Below are positions 1 to 8,543 of a stretch of DNA of 64,000 bases, piece after piece. A program made the translations under genes and the position numbers. Source of the DNA: RUG563 sp045589355 (GTDB lineage: Bacteria > Bacillota > Clostridia > Christensenellales > Aristaeellaceae); assembly GCA_045589355.1 (NCBI GenBank), contig JAZNOW010000011.1:1-64000 (forward strand), read 5' to 3'. Under the pieces are notes generated by a model, which saw only the letters and a list, made by a program, of their open reading frames with translations, was not told where the DNA came from and ran no database searches. The stretch's first letter is position 1. Each line of letters begins with the position of its first letter.

Positions 1-891
1 GATCATATGGACAAGGAAACCTTTGCCGTCAGCGAAGCTTGGCTGAACCGTGTGCAGGAAGTGGTGGATTGGGCCATGGAACTGGATATGTACCTGATCC
101 TCAACAGCCATCACGATATGGTGCAGGGCTATTGCTTCCCCACGGCGGCGGAATATGAAAATTCCGAAAAATTCATGAAAACCCTGTGGAGTACCGTGGC
201 GGAAAGGTTTAAGGACTATGATCATCACCTGATCTTTGAATCCATGAACGAGCCCAGAATGGTGGGTTCCGCTTACGAATGGAGCTACAATAAAATCATG
301 CCCGACTGCATTGAATCGGCGGATTGCATCAACAAGCTGAACCAGCTGTTTGTGGACACGGTGCGGCAAAGCGGCGGCAACAATGCGGACCGTTACCTGA
401 TGGTGCCCGGCTATGCGGCCAATCCCGATAACGTGATTGGTGAATGGTTCAAAATGCCGGAAGACACGGCGGATAACAAGATCATCATTTCCGTGCACGC
501 TTATACGCCCTACAATTTCGCCCTGGCTGCCGGCGGCAAGAACACCTTTGACAATACCCTCCCCGGCGATACCACGGAAATTGCCACCTTCATGAACCGG
601 CTGTACAAAAAGTATATTGTGAACGGCATCCCGGTGGTGATCGGCGAATTCGGTGCCCGGAACAAGGGCAATAACCTGCAGGATCGGGTGAACTTTGCTG
701 CTTACTATATTGCCGCGGCCACCGCCCGGGGGATGACCTGCTGCTGGTGGGACAACAACGGCTTCACCGGAAACGGCGAGCTTTTCGGTATCTTTGACCG
801 CAAAAAGATGGAATGGCCCACCTACGATATCGTTCTGGCCATGATGCAGTATTGCGACTATGATGCCATTCCTCCCAAGCCCGAACAATAA
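1..891 (+). CDS. Glycoside hydrolase family 5 endoglucanase, 5' partial
   Basis: This is the C-terminal 296 residues of a GH5 (clan GH-A) glucanase or mannanase. The reading frame is open from base 1, so the true start, and any signal peptide, lies upstream of the window. Visible motifs are the strand with NSHHD, the catalytic acid/base Glu in SMNEPR (codon 250-252) and the nucleophile Glu in VIGEFGA (codon 646-648). The aromatic CCWWDNNG loop after the nucleophile is typical of family 5. The family hydrolyses beta-1,4 links in cellulose, xyloglucan or mannan; the substrate cannot be read from this fragment. It is followed after 27 bases by a GH51 gene on the same strand, which suggests one transcript for plant hemicellulose breakdown. 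There is no sign of damage. Confidence 0.9.
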   Translation, partial: DHMDKETFAVSEAWLNRVQEVVDWAMELDMYLILNSHHDMVQGYCFPTAAEYENSEKFMKTLWSTVAERFKDYDHHLIFESMNEPRMVGSAYEWSYNKIMPDCIESADCINKLNQLFVDTVRQSGGNNADRYLMVPGYAANPDNVIGEWFKMPEDTADNKIIISVHAYTPYNFALAAGGKNTFDNTLPGDTTEIATFMNRLYKKYIVNGIPVVIGEFGARNKGNNLQDRVNFAAYYIAAATARGMTCCWWDNNGFTGNGELFGIFDRKKMEWPTYDIVLAMMQYCDYDAIPPKPEQ

Positions 892-918
892 ACGAATGAT
901 TGTAAAGAGGAAAAAGAT

Positions 919-2400
919 ATGAACAGAATTTGTCTGGATCCCGGCCGCAGCAAGGGTACCATCAATAAAAACATCTATGGCCATTTTTCCGAGCATCTGG
1001 GCCGCTGCATCTATCAGGGCCTGTATGTGGGGGAAAACAGCGAAATTCCCAATAAGAAGGGCATGCGCACCGACGTGGTGGAAGCGCTGAAGAAGATTCA
1101 GGTGCCGCTGCTGCGCTGGCCCGGCGGCTGCTTTGCCGATGAATACCACTGGCAGGACGGCATCGGCCCCAAGGAAGAAAGAAAGCGCATGGTGAACACC
1201 AACTGGGGCGGCGTGGTGGAAGACAATTCCTTCGGCACCCATGAGTTTATGGAACTGTGCGAGCAGATCGGCTGCGAACCCTACATCAATGCCAACGTGG
1301 GCAGCGGCACCGTCCGTGAAATGGCGGAATGGGTGGAATACCTCAACAGCGAAGGGGATTCCTCCGTGGTGAAGCAGCGCTGGAAGAACGGCCGCAAGGA
1401 AGCGTTCAACGTGAAATACTGGGGCGTGGGCAACGAAAGCTGGGGCTGCGGCGGCAACATGCGCCCGGAATTTTACGCCGATGAATACCGCCGGTATCAG
1501 ACCTATTGCCGCAATTACGGCAAGAACCGGCTTTTCCGCATTGCCTGCGGCCCCAACGGGGACGACTATAACTGGACGGAAGTGCTGATGAAGCGGGCCG
1601 GCGGGTATATGGACGGTTTGTCCCTGCATCATTACACCGTGTGCGGCGACCAGTGGGAAGACAAGCGTGCTGCCACCGGCTTCAATACCGAAGAATACTA
1701 CCGCACCCTGGTGCATTCCACCAAGATGGAAGAACTGGTGACCCGCCACGGCCAGATCATGGACCGGTACGACCCCCAGAAGCGGGTGGGCCTGATTGTG
1801 GATGAATGGGGCAACTGGTTTGACGTGGAGCCCGGCACCAACCCCGGCTTCCTCTACCAGCAGAATACCATGCGTGACGCCATGGTGGCCGCCATTAACC
1901 TGAACATCTTCAACAAGCATTGCGACCGTGTGGTGATGGCCAACCTTGCCCAGACGGTGAACGTGCTGCAGGCTGTGATCCTCACCGAGGGGGAACAGAT
2001 GGTATTGACCCCCACCTACCATGTGTTTGACCTGTACAAGGCCCACCAGAACGCCAGCGAAGTGGACACCCATGTGGTGTGCGAAAACGTGGGCGTGGAA
2101 GGCTTCATGATGCCCCAGCTGACCGCTTCCGCTTCCCAAAAGGACGGCAAGCTTACCCTGACGGTGGCCAACGTGAGCGCATCCGATGCCGCCGAAACCA
2201 TGGTGGCCATCCGGGACGTGGATGTGGAAAGCATTTCCGGCCGCATCCTGCAGGGCGAAATGGGCGATTATAACGACTTTGGCAAAACCGTGGTGGAAGT
2301 GAAGGAATTCCAGGGCTTTGAAAAGACGGAAAACGGCGAAATCAAGCTGCAGCTGCCTGCCTGCTGCGTGGTGGAACTGACGGTATGCCTGAAGAAGTGA
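919..2400 (+). CDS. Alpha-N-arabinofuranosidase, GH51
   Basis: A 493-residue GH51 alpha-L-arabinofuranosidase, which releases terminal arabinofuranose from arabinoxylan and arabinan side chains. An N-terminal TIM barrel carries LLRWPGGCFADEYHW, the acid/base Glu in GVGNESWGCGG (about residue 173) and the nucleophile Glu in LIVDEWGNWF (about residue 296). The C-terminal 110 residues form the family's beta-sandwich. Length is normal for the family. No signal peptide is seen, so it is probably cytoplasmic and acts on imported oligosaccharides. The start follows an AAAGAGG Shine-Dalgarno. It lies downstream of the GH5 gene and overlaps the next gene by 16 bases, so the three are probably co-transcribed. 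Confidence 0.95.
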   Translation: MNRICLDPGRSKGTINKNIYGHFSEHLGRCIYQGLYVGENSEIPNKKGMRTDVVEALKKIQVPLLRWPGGCFADEYHWQDGIGPKEERKRMVNTNWGGVVEDNSFGTHEFMELCEQIGCEPYINANVGSGTVREMAEWVEYLNSEGDSSVVKQRWKNGRKEAFNVKYWGVGNESWGCGGNMRPEFYADEYRRYQTYCRNYGKNRLFRIACGPNGDDYNWTEVLMKRAGGYMDGLSLHHYTVCGDQWEDKRAATGFNTEEYYRTLVHSTKMEELVTRHGQIMDRYDPQKRVGLIVDEWGNWFDVEPGTNPGFLYQQNTMRDAMVAAINLNIFNKHCDRVVMANLAQTVNVLQAVILTEGEQMVLTPTYHVFDLYKAHQNASEVDTHVVCENVGVEGFMMPQLTASASQKDGKLTLTVANVSASDAAETMVAIRDVDVESISGRILQGEMGDYNDFGKTVVEVKEFQGFEKTENGEIKLQLPACCVVELTVCLKK

Positions 2401-2657
2401 CACAAAAACGCATCTGCAAGCGCTGCCTGCTTGCCCAGGTGCCGGATATGGCGGAACTGGCAAAGGCCATTCAGGAAAGAATCGACCTGCTGCCCGAAGA
2501 GGAAAAAGCACCGGCAGATGTGATGCAGGCCCGGCTTTCCCTTTGCAGAATATGTGATCACCTGAACGACGGCACCTGCGGCCTGTGCGGCTGCTATGTG
2601 GAGCTCCGTGCTGCCAAGCAGCGCATGCATTGCCCCTGTGTGCCGAAAAAATGGTAA
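2385..2657 (+). CDS. Cys-rich DUF6171 family protein
   Basis: A 90-residue protein with a CKRC pair near the N-terminus, a variable helical middle, and a C-terminal cluster of CRICDH, CGLCGCYVELRAA and HCPC. This arrangement matches the small Clostridial family DUF6171, whose function is unknown. The paired cysteines suggest zinc binding or an iron-sulphur site (inference). The start ATG lies inside the end of the GH51 gene in another frame (16-base overlap) and its Shine-Dalgarno is weak, so translation is probably coupled to the upstream gene. A strong terminator follows at once, so this is the last gene of the glycosidase transcript. Confidence 0.7.
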   Translation: MPEEVTQKRICKRCLLAQVPDMAELAKAIQERIDLLPEEEKAPADVMQARLSLCRICDHLNDGTCGLCGCYVELRAAKQRMHCPCVPKKW

Positions 2658-2663
2658 AACAAG

Positions 2664-2698
2664 AAACAGCGTTCCTTTAGGAGGAACGCTGTTTTTTT
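2664..2698 (+). terminator. Intrinsic terminator after the GH5-GH51-DUF6171 transcript
   Basis: A perfect 13-bp stem (2664-2676 with 2682-2694) with a 5-base loop is followed by a T run. The stop codon of the convergent spoIVFB gene lies in the loop. Confidence 0.9.
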
Positions 2699-3558
2699 GC
2701 CTGCTGCAATGCCTGCAAGGCGGTCATGCTGCCGTTTTCCATCAGAAGCGAGCACACGTCCTGATCGGTGAGGGTGCCAAGGAGCTGCATACCGTCTTCG
2801 CCGATGATGTGCATGAGATGATAGCAGTTGTCCTTCAGCCGGGGCGGCAGGGTGTATAAAGGGGCTGTGCCGGGAACGGCCAGCTGTTGCACGGGGTATG
2901 CCGTACGGGGGCCGGTGCGCCGGCCTACCAGGGAGGAATAATAGCGCATGGGCGATTTTTTGCTTTCCGTGCCGGCGGCATACATCAGGTACGCCCCTGC
3001 ATAGGCCGGTGCAAACTGATATTGCCCCTGCCATGCGCTTTTCAGCGACAGGAAGATGAGGAAAAGCGAAAACAGATGGGCAATGCAAAGCAAGGCCTTC
3101 TGCACGGTTTGCTTTGGTAAAAATGCGGCAAGCACGGCCTCCAGCATGCGCCCGCCATCCAGCGGCAGGGCCGGCAGCAGGTTGAAAAGCAGAAGCAGCA
3201 TATTGGCCCGAAAGAAGGGCAGCGTGACGGCATCCGGCAAAAAAGCCCTGGTGTACCCAAGCCAGCATAAAAGGCAACCCAGTGCGCTGAAAAGGGGCCC
3301 TGCCAGCGCGATCAGAAACATTTGACGGCCGGGGAAGCCCTCCTGCGGCGTTTCCATCAGCCCGCCGAATGGGGTGAGGGAGATCTGCGGGGGCATTTTG
3401 CCAAGGAGGACCATGAAAAGCAAATGCCCGCTTTCATGAAGCAGAAGTGCCAGTACGCTCCAGAGCACCGTCAGCCTGCCGGTAAAAAGGCAAAACAGGA
3501 TCAGCGAGGGAAAGAGGGGATGGATGTGCAGGGTGGTCCGGCGGAAGGGGATGATCAT
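2677..3558 (-). CDS. spoIVFB: Stage IV sporulation metalloprotease SpoIVFB (M50)
   Basis: A 293-residue membrane-embedded site-2 protease of the SpoIVFB type, which in Bacillus cleaves pro-sigma-K at the forespore membrane. The HExxH zinc motif is HESGH near residue 46, in the first helices. The second metal motif is LLPALPLDGGR near residue 130. A C-terminal soluble region of about 90 residues matches the place of the CBS domain. The ATG at 3558 overlaps the TGA of the upstream spoIVFA-like gene (ATGA), as in a translationally coupled pair. The N-terminus from this start (IIPFRRTTLHIHPLF) fits the family; an upstream extension of the frame does not. Family and partner agree, so the sporulation role is well supported. 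Confidence 0.88.
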   Translation of the reverse strand: MIIPFRRTTLHIHPLFPSLILFCLFTGRLTVLWSVLALLLHESGHLLFMVLLGKMPPQISLTPFGGLMETPQEGFPGRQMFLIALAGPLFSALGCLLCWLGYTRAFLPDAVTLPFFRANMLLLLFNLLPALPLDGGRMLEAVLAAFLPKQTVQKALLCIAHLFSLFLIFLSLKSAWQGQYQFAPAYAGAYLMYAAGTESKKSPMRYYSSLVGRRTGPRTAYPVQQLAVPGTAPLYTLPPRLKDNCYHLMHIIGEDGMQLLGTLTDQDVCSLLMENGSMTALQALQQAKKQRSS

Positions 3559-4187
3559 GTGGCGCTGGAGAAATAAGCGGCAGGGTCCACGGAAAGGCCG
3601 TCTCTTCGCACATCCACCACCAGGTTCTGCCCCTGGGAAATGGTGGCGATGGTATCGCCCTTTTTCACAATATCGCCTTCCCGGCAAAAGACGGCGGATA
3701 AATGGTAATACACGCTTTCCAGCCCGCTGTCGTGACGGATGCGCAGGGTGAGGGCGTTATCGGCGCCGTGGGAAACGTTCATCACTTCGCCGTCTGCCAT
3801 GGCAAGGGCGGCGGACGTATCGGGCACAAAGGACACATAAGGGGCGTCTGCCTGCCAGGGATGGGCCATACTGCCCAAACAGGGCAGGGAAAGGCTTGTG
3901 TTCATGGGCTGGGCAAAAAAGACGGAAAGGGTTTGGGGCAGCAGCTGATCCACAAAGGTGATCTGGCCCAGGGTTTCGTCCCAGTCGCTGTCCACCGTCT
4001 GCTGCAGGGCGGTGAGCACGGTTTTGCCGGAGGGGAGGGTGCTGTTGTGAATGGAGGCCAGGCACACCATCAGCAGCATCAGAAAAGCCACGTTGCGGTT
4101 CAATTTCAGAAAACCGCTTTTCCTTTCCGGCAGGGGAATTTCTTCATAGGGCAGGGCATCCTTTGCAGAACCGGTTTCTTTGATCAT
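3555..4187 (-). CDS. spoIVFA: SpoIVFA-like M23/LytM-domain sporulation protein
   Basis: A 210-residue protein with one membrane helix (about residues 32-48) and a C-terminal LytM/M23 fold (about residues 115-205). The family's HxxxD zinc site is absent and only the late RIRHDSGLESVYYHL strand resembles M23, so it is probably not a peptidase. This is the layout of SpoIVFA, which holds and inhibits SpoIVFB and is itself cut during sporulation. It lies directly upstream of spoIVFB with a 4-base overlap. The start at 4187 has a GGAGG ribosome site ten bases upstream. Sequence divergence from Bacillus SpoIVFA is large, so the name rests on domain layout plus gene order. Confidence 0.78.
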   Translation of the reverse strand: MIKETGSAKDALPYEEIPLPERKSGFLKLNRNVAFLMLLMVCLASIHNSTLPSGKTVLTALQQTVDSDWDETLGQITFVDQLLPQTLSVFFAQPMNTSLSLPCLGSMAHPWQADAPYVSFVPDTSAALAMADGEVMNVSHGADNALTLRIRHDSGLESVYYHLSAVFCREGDIVKKGDTIATISQGQNLVVDVRRDGLSVDPAAYFSSAT

Positions 4188-4264
4188 ACAAAACGCCTCC
4201 TTCATGATGCAGGAATATATGAGCAAAACCGGGAAAAGATGCAAGCCTTATGTGGGGGAATGGA

Positions 4265-4293
4265 TTGCAAAAAGGCACAGGATGTGGTATATT
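4265..4293 (+). promoter_or_regulatory. Sigma-A-type promoter for rnhA
   Basis: TTGCAA (4265-4270), 17-base spacer, TATATT (4288-4293), about 30 bases before the rnhA start. Confidence 0.65.
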
Positions 4294-4323
4294 ATGTGGG
4301 AATGCGACTTGGAGGCAAGGAAG

Positions 4324-4830
4324 ATGAGCGAGAACCTGAAAACGGTGGAAATTTTTACGGACGGCGCCTGCTCCGGCAACCCCGGCCCCGGCGGCTGGGC
4401 GGCCATTTTACGCTACGGACAGCACGAAATGGAGCTGAGCGGCAGCATGCCCCAGACCACCAATAACCGCATGGAAGTGTTCGCGGTGATCAGCGCCCTG
4501 GGCAAACTGAAAATGCGGTGCAACGTGCATGTGTATTCCGATTCCGCTTACCTTGTGAACGCCTTTAATGAACACTGGCTGGAAAACTGGCAAAAGCGCA
4601 GCTGGAAAAACAGCGAGGGCAAGCCGGTGGAAAACCAGGATTTGTGGCGATTGCTGCTGCTGACCATCAACAAAAAAGGCCATGTGATGACTTTCCATAA
4701 AGTAAAGGGCCATGCCGACCATCCCGAAAACATCCGCTGCGATGCCATGGCAAGGCAGGCCATTCAGGATTATCTCAAACGCAACCCGGACCTTGGGGAT
4801 ATGAATACCGTCACCATCACCCATTCCTGA
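4324..4830 (+). CDS. rnhA: Ribonuclease HI
   Basis: A 168-residue RNase HI, which cuts the RNA strand of RNA-DNA hybrids. The four carboxylates of the active site are visible: Asp in FTDGACSGNPGPGG, Glu in NNRMEVFAV, Asp in VYSDSAYLV and Asp in RCDAMARQA. The length is close to the E. coli enzyme. The start at 4324 was chosen because it follows GGAGG and gives the usual N-terminus; the frame is open further upstream across the promoter, but that part is not conserved-looking. It is divergent from spoIVFA, has its own promoter, and ends at a bidirectional terminator. Confidence 0.95.
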   Translation: MSENLKTVEIFTDGACSGNPGPGGWAAILRYGQHEMELSGSMPQTTNNRMEVFAVISALGKLKMRCNVHVYSDSAYLVNAFNEHWLENWQKRSWKNSEGKPVENQDLWRLLLLTINKKGHVMTFHKVKGHADHPENIRCDAMARQAIQDYLKRNPDLGDMNTVTITHS

Positions 4831-4835
4831 ACAGA

Positions 4836-4871
4836 AAAAAGAACCGCTGCAAATGGATGCAGCGGTTTTTT
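4836..4871. terminator. Bidirectional terminator between rnhA and the hydrolase gene
   Basis: A 10-bp stem (4842-4851 with 4858-4867) is flanked by an A run on the left and a T run on the right, so it can stop transcription from both convergent genes. Confidence 0.85.
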
Positions 4872-4873
4872 TG

Positions 4874-5713
4874 TTATATGCTTTCCACGGCGCCGAGCAC
4901 ATGGGCAAGGGTTTTGGATTCCGTTTTGTCCTGCAGGAAAATGCCGGCGCAGTAGGCGGAATGGGTGTTCCAGGGATCGTCCACTTCATAGAAGTGGGAA
5001 TCCATGCCAAGGGACAGGGCCTTTTCGTGGAAGGCCTTTGCCTGGTCAAAGCCCACAATGCCGTCATGGGCGCTTTGCACGATAAACTGGGTGAACCCGG
5101 GCTTTTCTTCAAGCTTCAGGAAGGGATCGCCCTTGGCCCATTGAGACGTGTCTTTCGTGTTGAAAAGCCACTTGATCATGATGCGCAACGTGCCGGTCAT
5201 GGGCTGGGCAAAGGACACAGGCCCCGCCAGGCAGACATAGGCATCGGGCATGGCAAGATCGTTCCCGATGGTTGCCTGCAGCTGGGCATCGTGGCACAGA
5301 AGGGCGCTCAGGTGAGCCCCTGCGGAAGAGCCCATCACAATGATTTTATCGTAATGCAGCTGCTTTTCCTGAAGATAGCGGTGGATGGCGCGGTACCCCA
5401 TCACAACATCGGCAAGGATGTCGTCAAAGCGGGCCTTGGGCACTTTCCGGTAGCCGGGCATGATGCAGTCAAACCCTTCCAGCGCCAGCTTCTGGCCGAT
5501 GAAGGCATGAAGCTTGGGGGAATTGCTGTTCCATCCGCCCCCGTGGTAGTAAAGAACAAGGGTGTTCTTCTTTTTGCAGGGAGAGGGGAAATGAAGGAAA
5601 TACTGGTCCTTCCCGCCGAATGAAACGTTTTCCGGATGGATCTGTTTGCGATACTTCATGTATGGGCGGATGAATTTGCCGTAGCTCAGGTATTCACGCA
5701 GGGTATCGTTCAT
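4874..5713 (-). CDS. Alpha/beta hydrolase (HSL/carboxylesterase type)
   Basis: A 279-residue alpha/beta-hydrolase. The oxyanion-hole motif YYHGGGW is at about residues 55-61, the nucleophile elbow GSSAG has its Ser at residue 130, the acid is the Asp of SAHDGIVGF, and the base is the His of WNTHSAY. These are the features of the hormone-sensitive-lipase/BD-FAE group of esterases. No signal peptide is seen, so it is likely cytoplasmic. The natural ester is unknown; deacetylation of imported plant oligosaccharides is one possibility given the neighbouring glycosidases, but this is inference. It starts at ATG 5713 after AAAAGAGG, 22 bases downstream of the P-ATPase stop, so it may be co-transcribed with that gene. 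Confidence 0.85.
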   Translation of the reverse strand: MNDTLREYLSYGKFIRPYMKYRKQIHPENVSFGGKDQYFLHFPSPCKKKNTLVLYYHGGGWNSNSPKLHAFIGQKLALEGFDCIMPGYRKVPKARFDDILADVVMGYRAIHRYLQEKQLHYDKIIVMGSSAGAHLSALLCHDAQLQATIGNDLAMPDAYVCLAGPVSFAQPMTGTLRIMIKWLFNTKDTSQWAKGDPFLKLEEKPGFTQFIVQSAHDGIVGFDQAKAFHEKALSLGMDSHFYEVDDPWNTHSAYCAGIFLQDKTESKTLAHVLGAVESI

Positions 5714-5735
5714 GTAAAAAAACCTCTTTTGTAGT

Positions 5736-8348
5736 TTATTTTTCCGGGCGGATGAGGCCGATGGCCTTGGCCAGCTCCATCACCACAAGGGGAACCAGGA
5801 TCAGCCCCAGAGCGATGAGGTAGAGATTGCCGGGCAGCAGCACCAGGGAGAAAGCAGTGCGCAGGGGGGTGAACATGACCAGACACACCAGCAAAATGGA
5901 GGAGAGCACGGCCAGGTTCAGCTTTTTATTGGTGAAAAAGCCGATTTTGAACAGGGAATGATCGGAGCGCATATTGTACGCCTGCACCACCTGGGAAAGG
6001 GCCAGTACCATGAAGGCCATGGTACGGCCGCCGTCCACGCCCAGGGCATTTTCGCCCAGCTTGTAGCCGATGAGGGTGAGCAGGGCAAACATGACGCCCT
6101 GCAGGGCAATGCGGATGCCAAGGCCGTTTGCGAAGATGCCTTCATGCTTGGGCTTGGGCTTCTTTTCCATCACGTCCTTTTCCACCGCTTCCATGCCCAG
6201 GGCAATGGCGGGCAGGGAGTCCGTCACCAGGTTGATCCAAAGCAGCTGCATGGAAAGCAGGGGAGAGGTGTGCCACAAAAGCATGGCGGCAAACACGGTG
6301 ATCACTTCGCCGATGTTGGTGCCCAGCAGGAAGCCCACCACCTTTTTGATGTTGGCATAAATGCCGCGGCCTTCCTGCACAGCGTCCACGATGGTGGCAA
6401 AGTTATCGTCGGTCAGGGTCATATCGGCGGCACCCTTGGCAACGTCGGTGCCGGTGATACCCATGGCACAGCCGATATCGGCGGCCTTCAGGGCGGGGGC
6501 GTCGTTTACGCCGTCGCCGGTCATGGAAACCACCTGGCCCTTGCGCTGCCAGGACTTGACGATGCGGATCTTGTTTTCCGGGGATACGCGGGCATACACC
6601 GCAATGCCTTCCACCTGTTCGTCCAGTTCCTTATCGGTCATCCGGTCCAGTTCCCGGCCGGTAATGGCCCGGTCGCCTTCCAGCAGGATGCCCAGTTCTT
6701 TGGCAATGGCAGAAGCGGTCACCACATGGTCGCCGGTGATCATGACGGGCTTGATGCCGGCTTTGCGGCACACCGCAACGGCAGCCTTGGCTTCAGGGCG
6801 GGGCGGGTCAATCATGCCCACAAGGCCCAGCAGGGTAAGGTCTTTTTCAATGGATTCGGGGGACGGATTTTCCGGAATGTTGTCGAGTTCGCGCCAGCCT
6901 ACGGCCAGCACGCGCAGGGCGTTTTCGCTCATCTGTTCCGTCATCTGCCGGGCCTTTTCCACATCGCCCCGGATGCAGCGGCCGGCCATCACGTCAAAGG
7001 CGCCTTTGACGATGGCGATGGTTTTGCCGTTCAGGGTGTGGACGGTGGTCATCAGTTTCCGGTCGGAGTCAAAAGGCAGGGAAAGTGCACGGGGATTGGC
7101 AGCGTTGATGGCTTCTTTTTCCATGCCGTTCACATGGGCGGCATAGACGATGGCGGTTTCGGTGGGGTCGCCGATGTGCTGCACTTCATCACCGTGGATC
7201 ACAACGGAGGCATCGCAGCAAAGCGCGGCGTGCAGCAGCAGGTTCTTGACCGGAGCGGAGTTTTCGCCGTTGATTTTTTCCGTTTCTTCCATACCGTCCA
7301 CCCAGGCCTGGGTAAGCGTCATGCGGTTCTGGGTGAGGGTGCCGGTTTTATCGGAGCAGATGACGGATGCGCTGCCCAGCGTTTCCACGGCGGGCAGACG
7401 GCGGATAAGCGCATTCTTTTTCACCATCCGTTGTACGCCGATGGACAGCACGATGGTGACGATGGCGGGCAGGCCTTCAGGAATGGCAGAAACGGCCAGG
7501 GAAACGGCGGTCATGAAAATTTCCAGCACAGGAATGCCGTTGGACAGGCCCACGATGAAGATGATGGCGCAGGCGATCAGGGCCACAAAGCCCAGATACT
7601 TGCCCAGCTGGCTGAGCTTCTGCTGCAGGGGCGTCTGGGTTTCGCCTTCGCCTTCCAGAAGGTTGGCAATCTTGCCCATTTCGGTGTCCATGCCGGTGGC
7701 ACACACAACAGCGGTGCCGGTGCCGTAGGTGATGGAGCAGCCGGAGAAGATCATGTTGGTGCGGTCGCCGATGGGGGCGCGTTCAGCCACCTCAGCATCG
7801 GCATCCTTTTCGGAAGGAACGGATTCGCCGGTCAGGGCGCTTTCTTCGCTTTTCAGGCTGCTGGTTTGCAACAGCCGTGCATCGGCCGGCACAAAATCGC
7901 CGGCTTCCAGGTGGATGATATCGCCGGGCACCAGCTGGCTGGCGTCGATGACGCTTTCCACCCCGTCGCGGATCACGCGGGCATGGGGGGCAGACATGTT
8001 TTTCAGCGCATCCAGTGCTTTTTCCGCCTTGCTTTCCTGCATGACGCCCATCACGGCGTTGAGGATGACGATGAGCAGGATCAGCGCAGGCTCAAACAAT
8101 TCGCCCCAGTTCTTTTCCACGATCACGACGGTAAAGGAAATGATGGCGGCGGCAATGAGGATGAGGATCATTACGTCCTTGAACTGATCCAGAAACCTCT
8201 GCATCATGGTTTTCTTTTTCTTTTCCTGCAGCCGGTTGGGGCCGTGCTTTTCCAGCCGGGCTTTGGCTTCCTGGGCGGAAAGGCCGGCCTTTTCATTGGT
8301 GGAAAGGGTGGCGAGCAATTCTTCCTTGTTGGTGCAGTGGGGTATCAA
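5736..8348 (-). CDS. Calcium-type cation-transporting P-type ATPase
   Basis: An 870-residue P2-type ATPase that exports a cation, most likely Ca2+, across the cell membrane. In order: an N-terminal cation-ATPase domain, the A domain with TGES (LTGESVPS), TM4 with PEGLPA, the phosphorylated Asp in SDKTGTLT, the N domain, the hinge GDGVNDAPALKAADIG, and TM6 with LLWINLVTDSLPA. The Glu of PEGL and the Asn and Asp of TM6 are the Ca2+ ligands of SERCA/PMR1-like pumps and are all kept. I place the start at TTG 8348, because GGAGGG (8356-8361) sits seven bases upstream; a TTG five codons earlier has no proper ribosome site. Confidence 0.92.
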   Translation of the reverse strand: MIPHCTNKEELLATLSTNEKAGLSAQEAKARLEKHGPNRLQEKKKKTMMQRFLDQFKDVMILILIAAAIISFTVVIVEKNWGELFEPALILLIVILNAVMGVMQESKAEKALDALKNMSAPHARVIRDGVESVIDASQLVPGDIIHLEAGDFVPADARLLQTSSLKSEESALTGESVPSEKDADAEVAERAPIGDRTNMIFSGCSITYGTGTAVVCATGMDTEMGKIANLLEGEGETQTPLQQKLSQLGKYLGFVALIACAIIFIVGLSNGIPVLEIFMTAVSLAVSAIPEGLPAIVTIVLSIGVQRMVKKNALIRRLPAVETLGSASVICSDKTGTLTQNRMTLTQAWVDGMEETEKINGENSAPVKNLLLHAALCCDASVVIHGDEVQHIGDPTETAIVYAAHVNGMEKEAINAANPRALSLPFDSDRKLMTTVHTLNGKTIAIVKGAFDVMAGRCIRGDVEKARQMTEQMSENALRVLAVGWRELDNIPENPSPESIEKDLTLLGLVGMIDPPRPEAKAAVAVCRKAGIKPVMITGDHVVTASAIAKELGILLEGDRAITGRELDRMTDKELDEQVEGIAVYARVSPENKIRIVKSWQRKGQVVSMTGDGVNDAPALKAADIGCAMGITGTDVAKGAADMTLTDDNFATIVDAVQEGRGIYANIKKVVGFLLGTNIGEVITVFAAMLLWHTSPLLSMQLLWINLVTDSLPAIALGMEAVEKDVMEKKPKPKHEGIFANGLGIRIALQGVMFALLTLIGYKLGENALGVDGGRTMAFMVLALSQVVQAYNMRSDHSLFKIGFFTNKKLNLAVLSSILLVCLVMFTPLRTAFSLVLLPGNLYLIALGLILVPLVVMELAKAIGLIRPEK

Positions 8349-8380
8349 TGGCGTTCCCTCCAAATCGATGTAATGGAATG

Positions 8381-8389
8381 ATTATAGCA
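8381..8389 (-). promoter_or_regulatory. Extended -10 promoter for the P-type ATPase
   Basis: On the minus strand TGCTATAAT (the -10 is at 8381-8386) lies just upstream of the TTG start. No good -35 is seen at the usual distance, which fits an extended -10 promoter. Confidence 0.55.
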
Positions 8390-8483
8390 GATTTTTCCTG
8401 AAAATACATACCCAAAGGGCAGCATGATGCATTTTCTTCGTCATAACGTCAATAGATTGGACTGAAATGTCGGAAATAATGCC

Positions 8484-8522
8484 TGAAAGTAAACGATGCG
8501 ACCCTTTTGCAGGATCGCATCG
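8484..8522 (-). terminator. Terminator after the phosphodiester-glycosidase gene
   Basis: A stem of about 10 bp (8494-8503 with 8512-8522, one bulge) is followed on the minus strand by a T-rich but imperfect tract. Confidence 0.55.
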
Positions 8523-8543
8523 CAGGTTGTCTATGGGTTGCTT